A DNA stretch of 64,000 bases from an uncultured Cyclobacteriaceae bacterium (GCA_943788235.1 CALSPM010000005.1:582001-646000), one strand, 5' to 3'; shown: positions 1 through 10,468, counted from the stretch's first letter. Program-made: numbers and translations. Notes: a model not told the origin generated them from the sequence alone.

Positions 1-2685
1 TAACCGTTAATGACTATTTGGCCAAAAGAGATTCCGAATGGAATGCCCCTTTATTTGAATTTCATGGCTTGAAGGTGGATTGCATAGATAAATATGGGCC
101 TAATTCTGTAGAACGTCGGGCGGCTTATCAAAAAGATATTGTATATGGGACAAATAATGAGTTTGGATTTGATTATTTGCGAGACAATATGGCAAGGTCA
201 ACAGAAGAACTGGTGCAGGGGAAACATCATTTTGCGATGGTTGATGAGGTTGATTCCGTACTTATAGACGATGCAAGAACTCCTTTGATCATTTCAGGAC
301 CCATACCCAGAGGAGGATGAACATGAGTTTTATGAATTGAGACCGAGATTACAGAAACTGGTCGATGCCCAACGAAAATTAACTTCCGATTATCTCAATG
401 AGGCTAAGAAACTGATAAAGGAAAACAACGAAAAAGAAGCGGGATTGCCTTTATTTAGGTCTTTTAGAGGACTGCCCAAATACAAACCTTTGATTAAGTT
501 TTTAAGCGAGCCTGGCATGCGTCAAGTTTTGCAAAAAACTGAAAATATTTACTTGCAGGACAATCAGAAAATGATGCCTGAGGCGGACGAAACCTTATTT
601 TTTACGATTGATGAAAAGCACAATTCAATAAATTTAACTGAAAAAGGAATTGATCTTATTACCCAAGATGGTGAAGATACGACTTTCTTTATTCTACCCG
701 ATATTGCCATTGAGATCAATAAGTTAGAGCAGGATACTACAATAGATGAAAATGAGAAGTTGAAAGCTAAGGACACCATTATTCAAGATTACAATATTAA
801 GTCTCAACGGATTCACTCAGTCAACCAACTTTTAAGGGCTTATTGTCTTTATGAGAAGGATACAGAATACATCGTCGTAGATTCAAAAGTTAAAATTGTC
901 GATGAGCAGACCGGTCGAGTCATGGAAGGGCGAAGGTATGCCGATGGGTTACATCAAGCCATAGAAGCCAAGGAAAATGTTAAAGTAGAAGATGCTACTC
1001 AGACCTATGCGACTATTACGTTGCAAAATTATTTTAGAATGTACCATAAACTCGCTGGAATGACGGGTACCGCAGAGACAGAAGCGGGGGAATTTTGGGA
1101 TATTTATAAATTGGATGTGGTCGTATGCCCTACCAATAGACCCATTGTTCGCAAGGATATGGAAGATAAGGTCTATAAAACCATCCGTGAAAAGTTTAAT
1201 GCAGTGGTTGAGGAGGTTACCGAGCTTACTGCGATAGGAAGGCCAGTATTGGTGGGTACCACTTCAGTTGAAATATCTGAGTTGCTCAGTAGGATGCTAA
1301 AGTTGAAAAACATCAAGCATCAAGTATTGAACGCGAAGCAACATGCCAAGGAAGCAGACGTTGTTGGAGAAGCTGGAAAACCAGGAACGGTAACCATAGC
1401 CACCAATATGGCGGGCAGGGGTACAGATATAAAACTAACTCCAGAGTCAAAGGTAGCAGGAGGGTTGGCTATTATTGGAACCGAGCGTCATGAATCTAGA
1501 CGCGTGGATCGTCAGTTGAGGGGACGATCAGGAAGGCAAGGAGATGTGGGGTCTTCACAATTTTTTGTATCACTTGAAGATAATTTGATGCGGCTTTTTG
1601 GCTCCGATCGTATGGCGAAAATCATGGATCGATTAGGTCTTAAAGAAGGTGAGGTAATTCAGCACAGTATGATTACTAAGTCTATCGAAAGGGCACAAAA
1701 GAAAGTCGAGGAGAATAATTTTGCGACAAGAAAAGATTACTTGAATACGATGATGTCATGAATTCGCAGAGAGAGGTCATCTATAAACGTCGAAAAAACG
1801 CATTGTATGGTGAGCGATTGCAATTCGACATTATGAATATGCTCTACGACATTTGTGAGGACATGGCTCATATTAATAGGGTAGTGATTGACTCAGACGA
1901 ACTGAGACTTCAAGCGATCAGTAATTTGGGAATAGATTTTCAAATGAGCGCTGACGAATTACAGAAAATATCAGAATCTGCGTTGGCAGAAAAGTTATAT
2001 GATCAGGCGTATGCAGCCTATTTGTCTAAAAATAAAGTGATTGTTAGACAAAACCCTTCCCTTGCTCAAGCAATTGTTGAAAAACAGAGGGGCAGTCGTT
2101 CAAAATATTATGATCCCTTTTACAGATGGGATCAAACAAATTGGTGTGAGTGTCAATTTACAAGAATCAGTGAATTCAAATGGTTTAGTCGTCGTTTCAG
2201 AAATGGAAAAAATCATTACCGTAGCGATTATTGATCAAGTTTGGAAAGAGCATTTAAGAGATATGGATGACTTAAAACAGTCGGTCCAAAATGCCGTTTA
2301 TGAGCAAAAAGATCCGCTTCTCATTTATAAATTCGAAGGCTTTGAAATGTTCAAACTTTTTATTGGTAAGGTGAATCAAGAAACGATGTCATTATTGATA
2401 AAATCAGAAATTCCAATTCAAAATGAGCATGAGGTCAAGGAGGCCAATCATTCTAAATCGGCACAGAAATACCAAGAATCAAAAGCAGAGACTAAATCAG
2501 CATTGGCCTATCAAGAATCTAATAGGAAACCAGTGGAGAAGACGGCACCGATAAAAACACAGAAAATAGCGAGTAGAAATGCTAGAGTATCCGTTAAGTA
2601 TACAGATGGAATGGTCAAAAGGGACATAAAATATAAGTTGGTGGAAGATGATTTGAAATCAAATAAATGCGTTTTTATAGACTGA
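1..2685 (+). CDS. secA: Preprotein translocase ATPase SecA, 5'-truncated by the window edge and frame-broken three times
   Basis: SecA is the cytosolic ATPase that drives preproteins through SecYEG. The window opens inside the gene; the first full codon is at base 3. Visible hallmarks are [20 protein letters not shown] (DEAD motif), [13 protein letters not shown], and [20 protein letters not shown] (helicase motif VI). The helical scaffold follows, then a C-terminus ending NKCVFID with no zinc-binding CxC tail. Three single-base shifts interrupt the frame: one extra base near 312-317 (restoring it gives [11 protein letters not shown]), one missing base near 1741-1744 (restoring gives [12 protein letters not shown]), and one extra base near 2046 (restoring gives KVIVDKTLP). 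All flanking protein is well conserved, and SecA is essential, so I infer sequence error rather than decay. The stop overlaps the next gene by 19 bp. Confidence 0.93.
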
Positions 2686-3161
2686 TTTTTTTATTTTCAG
2701 TACTCGTGTTTGCTTGCAAAGTGAGTAAACCAGTAAATAAGGCCTATAATGAAGACTTAAGTGTGTATCGGTTGGAGCTGCCTAAGGTAATCGATGTGGT
2801 ACCATCACCTAAAACTTTCAAAGAGCCCGTGGAATTATATGGGCACATAACCAAAGAAATTGATAGCATTAGTCATTTAATGGTGGCTCAAAATAAAAAA
2901 CTCAATCTAAGAGATGGTTTTGTGATCCAAGTCTATTCCAATACCAATCGAGATGAAGCCCTCGATATTCATAACTATTGTCAAGATATTTTTCCAGAGT
3001 TGTTAATTAATTTGACCTATAATCAGCCTGATTATAGAATAAAAATCGGTGCTTTTCATGAAAAATTGAACGCCACTAGGTTTTTGAATGATATTAAAAA
3101 GATCTTTCCTAAATCTATAGTAATAGCAGAAAAAATCCCAATTATAGGACCAGATGAGTGA
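2667..3161 (+). CDS. SPOR-domain-like lipoprotein
   Basis: A 164-residue protein with a hydrophobic N-terminus ending in a lipobox (LVFAC, Cys17), so probably a lipoprotein anchored in the envelope. Residues about 83-155 resemble a SPOR fold: a strand GFVIQVYSN, a helix with DEALDIHNYC, then YRIKIGAF and a second helix KLNATRFLNDIKK, the repeated strand-helix pattern of peptidoglycan-binding SPOR domains. It starts inside the last codons of secA and its stop overlaps the amidohydrolase start by 8 bp, so the three genes look like one transcript. The SPOR assignment comes from pattern only; its ligand and role are not shown. Confidence 0.62.
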   Translation: MRFYRLIFLFSVLVFACKVSKPVNKAYNEDLSVYRLELPKVIDVVPSPKTFKEPVELYGHITKEIDSISHLMVAQNKKLNLRDGFVIQVYSNTNRDEALDIHNYCQDIFPELLINLTYNQPDYRIKIGAFHEKLNATRFLNDIKKIFPKSIVIAEKIPIIGPDE

Positions 3162-4342
3162 ACTAGTTAAAAACATTAAATCCATGTCTGAGTCTTTTTT
3201 TGAAGAAATTCGGACATGTAGAAGGCATTTACATCAGTATCCTGAATTGTCTTTTGAAGAGTACCAGACGGCAGATTTTATTGAGAACAAACTGAGAGAA
3301 ATTGGGATAGAGAATATTCAAAGAATTGCTAAAACTGGAGTTACTTTTCTACTTGAGGGATGGAGACCAGGCAAAAATATTGCCTTAAGAGCAGATATAG
3401 ATGCACTTCCCATTTTAGAAAAAAATGAAATTAATTATAAATCTAAATATGAGGGTCTCATGCACGCTTGCGGACATGATGTCCATACTTCATGTTTAAT
3501 AGGGGTGGCAAAGATTCTGTCCCAATTAAAATCTGAATTTAAGGGAAGCGTCAAATTCATTTTCCAACCGGGGGAGGAGAAAACTCCTGGCGGAGCTTCC
3601 TTATTAATCAAAGAAGGGATTCTAAAGAATCCAATTCCCAAAACTATTTTAGGACAGCACGTCATGCCTTTTATAGATGTAGGAAAAGTAGGTTTTCGTT
3701 CGGGGAAGTACATGGCAAGTTCTGATGAAATTTACCTGACGATTGAGGGGAAAGGAGGCCATGCGGCTATGCCTGAAAAACTCGTGGATCCGTCATTATC
3801 ACCAGTCATATTTTAATTGCTCTGCAGCAGATTGTGAGCCGTAAGTCTAGTCCTAAAATACCTTCTGTACTTTCATTTGGAAATATATCAGGCAAAGGAG
3901 CCACGAACGTGATCCCTGATTATGTCGATGTGGCGGGAACCTTCGAACGTTTGATGAAAAATGGCGGGCTGAAGCCTTGGTGTTAATTACACATATGGCA
4001 GAAGGGATCGCAGCATCTATGGGAGCAAAATGTAAAGTGAGAATTGAGAAGGGTTATCCCTATCTATTCAATGATCCTGCCTACACTGATAGGAATATAT
4101 CAGCTGCTCAAGAATATTTAGGTGCGGAGAATATCGTTGATTTAGATTTATGGATGGCTTCTGAGGACTTTTCTTTTTATTCTCAAAATGTCGAGGGGTG
4201 CTTTTATAGATTGGGAACCCGAAATGAAGCAAAATCTATCATCTCCGGTGTACATACCCCTCATTTTAATATAGATGAAGATGCTATGAAGATCGGTATG
4301 GGCTTAATGAGCTGGTTAACTATTCAAGAGCTTAACCATTAA
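3154..4342 (+). CDS. M20-family amidohydrolase (hippurate/IAA-amino acid hydrolase type), frame-broken twice
   Basis: Metal-dependent amidohydrolase of the M20D type, which cleaves N-acyl amino acids. N-terminal motifs include ALRADIDALP and the metal-binding HACGHDVHTS (about residues 105-114), then GEEKTPGGA. The C-terminal half has MASEDFSFY and GVHTPHFNIDE. The frame is lost near 3787-3793, where one missing base restores DPVIITSHILIALQQIVS, and again near 3945-3951, where one missing base restores GTFRTFDEKWRAEALVL. Between and after the breaks the protein is collinear with the family, so only two one-base deletions separate it from an intact gene of about 396 residues. Either sequence errors or a very recent pseudogene; adjacent secA shows the same kind of damage, which favours error. 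Confidence 0.85.
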
Positions 4343-4423
4343 TGCTTAGGAGATAGATTTATTTTAGCTGCAAAAAGGAAAAACGTCACGAAAAACAGTT
4401 ACATTTTAATAAAATAATTAGAA

Positions 4424-4759
4424 GTGAATTCCCTGATAGACAAAATAATCTCATTAATAAAAATCAAAGGTGATCAGGTAAAACTTGAGTTGATCTCAAA
4501 ATTTTCTACCTTTTTGGCAGTTTCGATTTTATTTTTAACTGTGGTAATTTTGTCATTACTGATGCTGATTTTTTTATCTCTGGGCATAGCAGTTATTTTT
4601 AATGAGTTTTTAATGAGTGCTTATTGGGGATATTTTATTGCGAGCGCCTTTTTTTTCTTAATGATCATCATGGTTCTATGGATGGCCAGATCTGGAAAAA
4701 TTCAAAATTGGTTGGAGGAAGTGATCATTGAATCCAGTTACAAAAAAAACCATGAGTAA
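4424..4759 (+). CDS. Phage-holin-family (ACT-type) small membrane protein
   Basis: A 111-residue protein with a short amphipathic N-terminus, a long hydrophobic hairpin (about residues 25-55 and 65-90) and a charged C-terminus. This matches the widespread 'phage holin family' membrane proteins found on Bacteroidota chromosomes; despite the name there is no phage context here. The start is GTG at 4424, the only reasonable one before the conserved helix. The stop overlaps the ATG of the next small gene, implying translational coupling. Function unknown. Confidence 0.6.
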   Translation: MNSLIDKIISLIKIKGDQVKLELISKFSTFLAVSILFLTVVILSLLMLIFLSLGIAVIFNEFLMSAYWGYFIASAFFFLMIIMVLWMARSGKIQNWLEEVIIESSYKKNHE

Positions 4760-4994
4760 GCACTCTAGCAAGTACGAGAATATAAAAGCGCAATTGAAAT
4801 CAGATGAGGAGTTATTGCGTTCAAACCTGGTTAAGACATCTCAGAGATTCGAGAAGAAATGGTATTCGAGACTGTTAGGCATTAGTTTGGTTACAGCTAT
4901 TATAGGGTTGGGATATTTACTGTTTAGGCCACAAAAAAAGGCTGCTAAGAAAGTTAAAAATAAAGAAAGTTGTCTTACAGAAGTCGCTCTTTAG
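4752..4994 (+). CDS. Small single-pass membrane protein, hypothetical
   Basis: About 80 residues from ATG 4752, which overlaps the preceding stop. A TTG at 4728 is in frame but less likely. The protein has a charged N-terminal half (KYENIKAQLKSDEELLRSN), one transmembrane helix (about residues 43-60, LLGISLVTAIIGLGYLLF) and a lysine-rich tail. It is coupled to the holin-like gene and probably expressed with it. In Bacteroidota, pairs of a holin-like protein and a small tail-anchored protein are common, but I know no proven function. Confidence 0.5.
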   Translation: MSKHSSKYENIKAQLKSDEELLRSNLVKTSQRFEKKWYSRLLGISLVTAIIGLGYLLFRPQKKAAKKVKNKESCLTEVAL

Positions 4995-5089
4995 GAGGTA
5001 TTCTATATGCCTTTATACTGAATCAGATGCCCCTAATTTTCGAAAAAATATATAAGGAGATAAAAGGGACCAAGAAAACTAAGGGCTAG

Positions 5090-6011
5090 TTAGGTATTAA
5101 TCATTAACTCTTTGTTTCTCATTTTCCGAGCAGTGATACCAAACATCATTTTAAATTGTCTGAAAAAATAGGTCGTATCTTTGCAGCCTAGGTTTTTTCC
5201 TACTTCTTGGATCGATTTTTTGGTTGTTCTCAGTAAGATAACTAACTTTTCCATTCGTTGATCTTCTTTATAATCCTGTGGATTAATTCCGGTAAGTATT
5301 TTGAAATATTCACCCACATAATCTTCAGAAACACCGACTACTTTTGCCAATTGCTTGTTAGATAAATCAGCGTCAAGATCATCTTTTATAAATTCAAAAA
5401 TTTCGATTAATCTTGGGTATTTTAAGTAACTAATTTTAGTAATAAATTATTTTAAAATGATTTATTATCGATGATATAGCGAATGATTTCGATGATTAAG
5501 AGTTCGGTTAAAGCATTGATGTTTCGTATATTTCCAACGGCTAAAGAGGAGCCCTCATCATTGATTAGGGTTAAAATAGAAATGATATTTTCGTTTTGTG
5601 AATAACAAAAGGTGGAATATTCAAAGATATAAAAAAGTGCACCGCATCAAATACTTTTGCCTTAAAGCTAACGGTGATGAAACGGTGCTTAGGATTTGAT
5701 CCATGAGGTCTGCCAATAGGATTTTGAAGACCGAAGATTCTCTCGCTTATGAAATTTTCTTGAGTCTTTATAGGCCCATCTTTAGCGCCATAAGTAATGT
5801 TTGTTGGCCTACCTCCCGGAATAAAAAAAATCTCGTCTGGGCGTACTAAATTTAAGTTTTCACCAAAATATAATTCACTATACTTTGCCAGTATAATGGT
5901 GTTATCAACATCATACAAATCTGTAATGTATAAAGGATTTAAAATATTAATATCATAAGAAGAGGCAAATTTAGGTGAGAGGGCATTGATGATACCATTA
6001 TATTGTTCCAT
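5090..6011 (-). pseudogene. AraC-family transcriptional regulator, disrupted
   Basis: Two collinear minus-strand pieces make one AraC regulator. The upstream piece (5571-6011) carries the cupin-like sensor domain (LILAKY... then LVRPDEIFFIPGGRPTNI in the family pattern). The downstream piece (5090-5350) carries the two helix-turn-helix motifs of the DNA-binding domain (KVVGVSEDYVGEYFKILTG and IQEVGKNLGCKDTTYFFRQF). Between them, translated in the right frames, the linker is still recognisable (ISILTLINDEGSSLAVGNIR, then KYPRLIEIFEFIKDDLDADL). At least one indel near 5590-5600 and a stop plus shift near 5440-5460 break it. Nothing nearby suggests a target. It may be a true pseudogene, since more than one change is needed within the 5440-5460 stretch. 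Confidence 0.72.
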
Positions 6012-6140
6012 GAACGCAGTAAATGGTAAAATGATTTATTGTTGATAGCTGAATCTTGAAAATATGTCTTTATCAGCTAAACTCAAATATATAAAAACGT
6101 TATTTGAAATAAAATAAATCTGGGCAAGGTTAAAATATAA

Positions 6141-7283
6141 TTATTTCAAGAGATTACGCGCAATAATTATTTTTTGAATTTCCGAGGTGCCCTCATAGAT
6201 TTCTGTGATTTTGGCATCTCGCATCAAACGTTCAACATGGAATTCTTTCACATAGCCATAACCTCCATGAATTTGTACGGCATCAGTGGAAACTGACATG
6301 GCAACCTCAGAGGCGTATAGTTTGGCCATTGCAGACGCTTGGGCGTAGTCTTCATTGGCATCTTTAAGTTGCGCTGCTTTCAAAGTAATAAGCTGAGCTG
6401 TCTCCACCTTTGTTGCCATTTCGGCTAATTTAAATTGGATACCTTGATGTTCACTTATTTTTTTATTGAAGGAAGACCTTTCTTTCGTATAAGCAATGGC
6501 ACGTTCAATGGCACCAGTCGCAATACCGACGGCTTGCGCGGCAATGCCTAAACGACCGCCATCTAGGGTTTTCATAGCAAAAGTAAAGCCAAATCCTTCA
6601 TCCCCTATTCTATTTTCTTTGGGAACCCTTACATCTTGAAACATTAAAGAATGCGTATCAGAACTACGAATACCCATCTTGTCTTCTTTTTTACCCACCA
6701 CAAAGCCAGGCATTCCTTTTTCTAAAATGAAAGCATTAATGCCTTTATGTTTTTTGGAAGGATTACTCTGAGCCATTACCAAATAATACGTAGCTGATTG
6801 TCCATTTGAGATCCAATTTTTGGTACCATTCAAAAGATAATAATCACCACAATCTACCGCTGTTGTTTTTTGGGCAGTAGCATCCGATCCGGCCTCGGGT
6901 TCGGAAAGGCAAAAGGCTCCAATGGCCGTTCCTTTGGCCAAAGGAATTAGGTATTTTTCTTTTTGCATTTCAGCACCGAAGTGCTCAAGTCCCCAGCAAA
7001 CTAAAGAATTGCAGACCGACATGATTGTCCCTACTGAGGCCTCGACTTTACAGATTTCCTGTAGGGCTAAAACATAGGAGACTGCATCTAGACCGCTACC
7101 GCCATACTTGGGATGTACCATCATACCAAGGAAACCTAATTGGCCCAATTTTGCTATTTGATCAGTTGGAAAAATTTGTTGATTGTCTCTATCAATTACT
7201 CCTGGGAGTAATTCTTTTTCAGCGAAATCTTTGGCTGCTGCTTGTACACTTTGCTGTTCTTCAGTGAACGTAATTTGATTCAT
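6141..7283 (-). CDS. Acyl-CoA dehydrogenase (short-chain/butyryl-CoA type)
   Basis: A flavoenzyme of fatty-acid or amino-acid oxidation that makes 2-enoyl-CoA and passes electrons to ETF. At 380 residues it is full length. Order: N-terminal helical domain (FTEEQQSVQAAAKDFAEKEL), beta domain with CLSEPEAGSDA and the FAD-contacting NWISNG, and the C-terminal helical domain with GIQFKLAEMA and the conserved end IYEGTSEIQKIIIARNLL. The Glu of YEGTSE matches the catalytic base position of short-chain dehydrogenases. It stands alone, with no ETF or enoyl-CoA hydratase gene next to it. ATG at 7283. The broken AraC gene upstream of its stop is not obviously linked. Confidence 0.92.
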   Translation of the reverse strand: MNQITFTEEQQSVQAAAKDFAEKELLPGVIDRDNQQIFPTDQIAKLGQLGFLGMMVHPKYGGSGLDAVSYVLALQEICKVEASVGTIMSVCNSLVCWGLEHFGAEMQKEKYLIPLAKGTAIGAFCLSEPEAGSDATAQKTTAVDCGDYYLLNGTKNWISNGQSATYYLVMAQSNPSKKHKGINAFILEKGMPGFVVGKKEDKMGIRSSDTHSLMFQDVRVPKENRIGDEGFGFTFAMKTLDGGRLGIAAQAVGIATGAIERAIAYTKERSSFNKKISEHQGIQFKLAEMATKVETAQLITLKAAQLKDANEDYAQASAMAKLYASEVAMSVSTDAVQIHGGYGYVKEFHVERLMRDAKITEIYEGTSEIQKIIIARNLLK

Positions 7284-7350
7284 CTATCAAAAATAAGCCT
7301 TTTTATTATGCATGAATAATAAATTCAAGTTAAGTATTGTTAAACGTATT

Positions 7351-8046
7351 TCAATCACGACTTCCACCCAGGTAAATCATTACCCAATAGAATAAGGTTG
7401 CCAACGAACTCAGTGCAGCAATCAAATAGGTCTGCGCAGCGGTATCCAAGGCATCTTTTGCCATCGTATGTTCTGATACCGTGACGATGTTTCGACTCTG
7501 GATCCATGCCAACGCTCTTTTACTGGCATCGTATTCGACAGGAAGGGTCAAAAATGCAAATAAGGTGAAAATCGTGTAACAGGCAATGATGACCAGAATA
7601 CTAGATTCCATAGAGAATAGATTGTTCATGAACATGCTCCCAAAAAACATGGCCAAAAAGATAAAGTTAATCACTTTGGCACTGATGTTTTGAACAGGAA
7701 CCATGACAGATCTTAAGGTGAGATATTTATAACCTGTAAGGTGCTGGACAGCATGTCCACACTCGTGTGCAGCCACAGCCGCTGCTGCTGCTGACCTCCC
7801 ATGAAAGACATCAGCACTTAAATTCACTGTTTTCTGTTCAGGGTTGTAGTGGTCGGTCAGTTGCCCTTCCACGGAGATTACTTGAACATCTACTATTCCG
7901 TTATCTCTTAGCATTAATTGCGCAATTTCATTGCCTGATAGATTACTTGATAAGGGGGTTTGACTGTATTTTTTAAATTTATTCTTGAGGCGTTTGCTGA
8001 CTACCCAGCTGGCAATCATAAAACCTATAATTATTATAAAAAGCAT
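7351..8046 (-). CDS. YugP-type zinc metallopeptidase, membrane bound
   Basis: A 231-residue member of the Zn_peptidase_2 (YugP) family. An N-terminal membrane helix (LFIIIIGFMIASWVVSKRL) is followed by the zinc site AAHECGHAVQHLTGY (about residues 90-104), in which HExxH is present as HECGH. At least three further hydrophobic helices follow, and the end is YWVMIYLGGSRD. The substrate is unknown for the family. It lies 3 bp downstream of the rfaE2 stop on the same strand, so it is probably the last gene of the flippase-like/rfaE2 operon. Confidence 0.85.
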   Translation of the reverse strand: MLFIIIIGFMIASWVVSKRLKNKFKKYSQTPLSSNLSGNEIAQLMLRDNGIVDVQVISVEGQLTDHYNPEQKTVNLSADVFHGRSAAAAAVAAHECGHAVQHLTGYKYLTLRSVMVPVQNISAKVINFIFLAMFFGSMFMNNLFSMESSILVIIACYTIFTLFAFLTLPVEYDASKRALAWIQSRNIVTVSEHTMAKDALDTAAQTYLIAALSSLATLFYWVMIYLGGSRD

Positions 8047-8049
8047 CTG

Positions 8050-8523
8050 TTATTTTTTAAGTTGATCAATCAATTTAGTAGTAGAATATCCGTCTGTGAA
8101 TTCAATGACTGCGACGGTTCCCCCAGCAGCTAAAACACTTTGGGCGCCAACGATATTCTCTTTGGTATAATCTCCACCTTTCACTAAGACATCTGGCAGG
8201 AGGGTACTGATGAGCATCAAAGGGGTATCTTCATCAAATTCAATAACCAAGTCAACGAATTCAATGGCAGCCAGCATTCTAGATCGTGCCATTAAATGAT
8301 TAATGGGTCTTTGATTTCCTTTCAATTTTCTGACTGAATTATCTGAATTTAACCCGATGATTAGTTTGTCCCCTTTTAGCTTAGATTTCTCCAAATAATC
8401 AATATGGCCTAAATGTAATATATCAAAACAACCGTTGGTGAAAACCACACATTGCTGGTTTTTTTTCCAAGTGTCGACAGTATTTTTGGCCTGTCCGAGA
8501 TTCATGATTTTATTTGAGATCAT
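8050..8523 (-). CDS. rfaE2: D-glycero-beta-D-manno-heptose 1-phosphate adenylyltransferase
   Basis: Nucleotidyltransferase that forms ADP-heptose for lipopolysaccharide core synthesis. It has the cytidylyltransferase-like HxGH signature in VVFTNGCFDILHLGHIDYLE and the family's LIIGLNSDNSVRKLKG and VLVKGGDYTKENIVGA. It is the stand-alone adenylyltransferase form; no kinase domain (RfaE1) is fused. Starts at ATG 8523 or ATG 8505 both fit; a TTG at 8541 is unlikely. The 5' end overlaps the end of the upstream membrane-protein gene, so the two are probably co-translated. Confidence 0.9.
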   Translation of the reverse strand: MISNKIMNLGQAKNTVDTWKKNQQCVVFTNGCFDILHLGHIDYLEKSKLKGDKLIIGLNSDNSVRKLKGNQRPINHLMARSRMLAAIEFVDLVIEFDEDTPLMLISTLLPDVLVKGGDYTKENIVGAQSVLAAGGTVAVIEFTDGYSTTKLIDQLKK

Positions 8524-9493
8524 TACGATTGTTTTTTTCAATACTTAAAGTTATCACTAAAGAGATTCCGCCAAAAATAACTACAGATAAAATTTGAGAA
8601 CTATGCAGTAGCGTTGCGAGAAAAAGGCCCGTTGTATTTTCAATACCGTATAAGCCCAACATCATTGCAATCATGGCGTGATAGGTACCAATACCCCCTT
8701 GGACCGGTAAAGCCAAAGCGATGCCTCCACTCACCAAAAGCATGAATCCAGCAGTTAAAGAGAGGCTTGAAGTTTCTTCTAGCGCAAAAAATATCATGTA
8801 AGACATTAAAAAATAGGTGAACCACATCACCGTTGTTGTGGTTAAAAAAAGAGATTTGCTCTGAATAGACTTGATCGTCAAGATACCTTTGAGTACTTCC
8901 AAAGCCATTTTTTTAATGCGTTGAGACCAGGACTTATTTGTTCTTAAAATCACGAAAAAAAGAATACTAAAAATCATTAAAAGGGTTAGTGCAGCGTGGA
9001 GTATTCCATCTAATGGAATATGGTGGGTACTTAAAATGTTCTCAAAGTAGGTAACAATTAAATCAAACTCTAAAAGGAGGGCGATGGTCAGAAAAAAGAA
9101 TAAGACCAAGCTGTCGATAATGCGCTCTGTCACTACGGTTCCAATACTGAGACTCACGGGTATCTGATTGGTTTTCTTTAAAACTACACAGCGTACCACT
9201 TCTCCTAATCTTGGAAAAGCGAGGTTGGCTAGGTAACCCACAAAAACGGCTAAAGTCAATCTAAAAGTACTGACTTTTTGATCCGCGGCCCTCAGTAAAA
9301 GCTGCCAGCGATAAGCCCTAGAGGCATAGGCCACCAAGGACAGGAGCATCGACCCAATGACCCATCCATAACGAGTCAGGTTCAACTTAGATAAGAAATC
9401 ATCCAGTTGAACATTTTTAAAAGCATAGAAAAGTAACACCAATCCCGCTAATAGCGGAAGAGAGAATTTTAAAAAAGGAATCATTTTCCTCAT
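8510..9493 (-). CDS. Lysylphosphatidylglycerol synthase TM region / UPF0104 membrane protein
   Basis: An integral membrane protein of about 327 residues with roughly eight hydrophobic helices, matching the flippase-like membrane domain of MprF/AglD relatives (LPG_synthase_TM). Typical segments are VFVGYLANLAFPRLGEVVRC and ALPVQGGIGTYHAM, which in the family contain conserved Pro, Arg and Gly residues. No aminoacyl-transferase domain is attached, so lipid aminoacylation is not supported; lipid flipping is the usual inference. ATG 9493 is preferred to the TTG three bases upstream. It is followed with overlap by rfaE2, consistent with an envelope role. Confidence 0.82.
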   Translation of the reverse strand: MRKMIPFLKFSLPLLAGLVLLFYAFKNVQLDDFLSKLNLTRYGWVIGSMLLSLVAYASRAYRWQLLLRAADQKVSTFRLTLAVFVGYLANLAFPRLGEVVRCVVLKKTNQIPVSLSIGTVVTERIIDSLVLFFFLTIALLLEFDLIVTYFENILSTHHIPLDGILHAALTLLMIFSILFFVILRTNKSWSQRIKKMALEVLKGILTIKSIQSKSLFLTTTTVMWFTYFLMSYMIFFALEETSSLSLTAGFMLLVSGGIALALPVQGGIGTYHAMIAMMLGLYGIENTTGLFLATLLHSSQILSVVIFGGISLVITLSIEKNNRNDLK

Positions 9494-9619
9494 CAAATAG
9501 GGTTGTTTTCACTCATTAAATGTAAGAATTAATGGACGGGTATGCTTTTTTAATTGATGTCATTAGGAAAGATTTCTGCCTTCTGATATTTAAAACTTCA
9601 AAGAACATATTTTGTCATA

Positions 9620-10468
9620 TTATTCCCGTAAAAATATATTATCAATCAGTCTTATGCCTTCAACATATGCTGCGACGCACAGTGTTATTTTTTTTCCACT
9701 TCGTAAGGATTTTAATGGCTTAAATGTATTCGAATTTAATATTTCACAATATTCTATGGATAATCCTACTTGTGTTTGGTAAAAATTATTGAGCTGCATT
9801 TTTAATGCTTCTGAAGTATGAAAGGTTTCGAAATTATTTTTTGCCCAAATCAAGCCTTTATAAATTTTAGCCGCAATTTTTATGCCTGATGGAGACAGAA
9901 GTGCATTTCTAGACGACAAAGCCAGCCCATTTTCTTCCCTGACAGTAGGAATACCTTCTAATTTTATGGGGTATGAAAATTCTTTGACAATATGCTCTAT
10001 TAGGACGAACTGTTGTAAGTCTTTTAAACCAAAAAAGGCAATATTGGGTTTGATGATATTAAAGAGTTTCATGACCACGAGTCCAACACCTTCAAAATGA
10101 CCCCGCCTGAAGCGACCTTCGATTTTGTGAGAAAGATCTCCAAAATCAATTTTGACAGAAGGTTTTTTTGGATAAATCAGTTTTGCGTCTGGATTGAACA
10201 GGAGATTCACGCCGGCCTTTTTGAGTTTATCGGAGTCCTTCAAGAGGTTAGACGGATAATTCATAAAATCTTCAGCTTGGTTAAACTGTAAAGGGTTGAT
10301 GAAAATACTCACAATAACATAGTCAGAATGTATGCGAGCTTGCTTAATTAATTCCATATGGCCATTATGTAGAGCACCCATCGTGGGGACAAGGCCTATT
10401 TTCATTCCCTTTTTAGAGGCTTTTGACAATTCTTCTTCAAGAGGAGTTAACTTATTTACGTTGAGCAT
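9620..10468 (-). CDS. panC: Pantoate-beta-alanine ligase
   Basis: Condenses pantoate with beta-alanine using ATP in coenzyme A synthesis. Visible motifs: GLVPTMGALHNGHMELIKQA (ATP-binding HxGH region), FINPLQFNQAEDF, FFGLKDLQQFVLIEHIV and REENGLALSSRN. At 282 residues it is full length. ATG at 10468. It is divergent from the glycogen-synthase-like gene with a 118 bp gap; this panC/glgA arrangement recurs in Bacteroidota. panD is not next to it in this window. Confidence 0.95.
   Translation of the reverse strand: MLNVNKLTPLEEELSKASKKGMKIGLVPTMGALHNGHMELIKQARIHSDYVIVSIFINPLQFNQAEDFMNYPSNLLKDSDKLKKAGVNLLFNPDAKLIYPKKPSVKIDFGDLSHKIEGRFRRGHFEGVGLVVMKLFNIIKPNIAFFGLKDLQQFVLIEHIVKEFSYPIKLEGIPTVREENGLALSSRNALLSPSGIKIAAKIYKGLIWAKNNFETFHTSEALKMQLNNFYQTQVGLSIEYCEILNSNTFKPLKSLRSGKKITLCVAAYVEGIRLIDNIFLRE

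Noticed and set aside
4424-4759. Holin-family protein as evidence of a prophage
   Set aside because: No other phage genes near; this family is common on Bacteroidota chromosomes.
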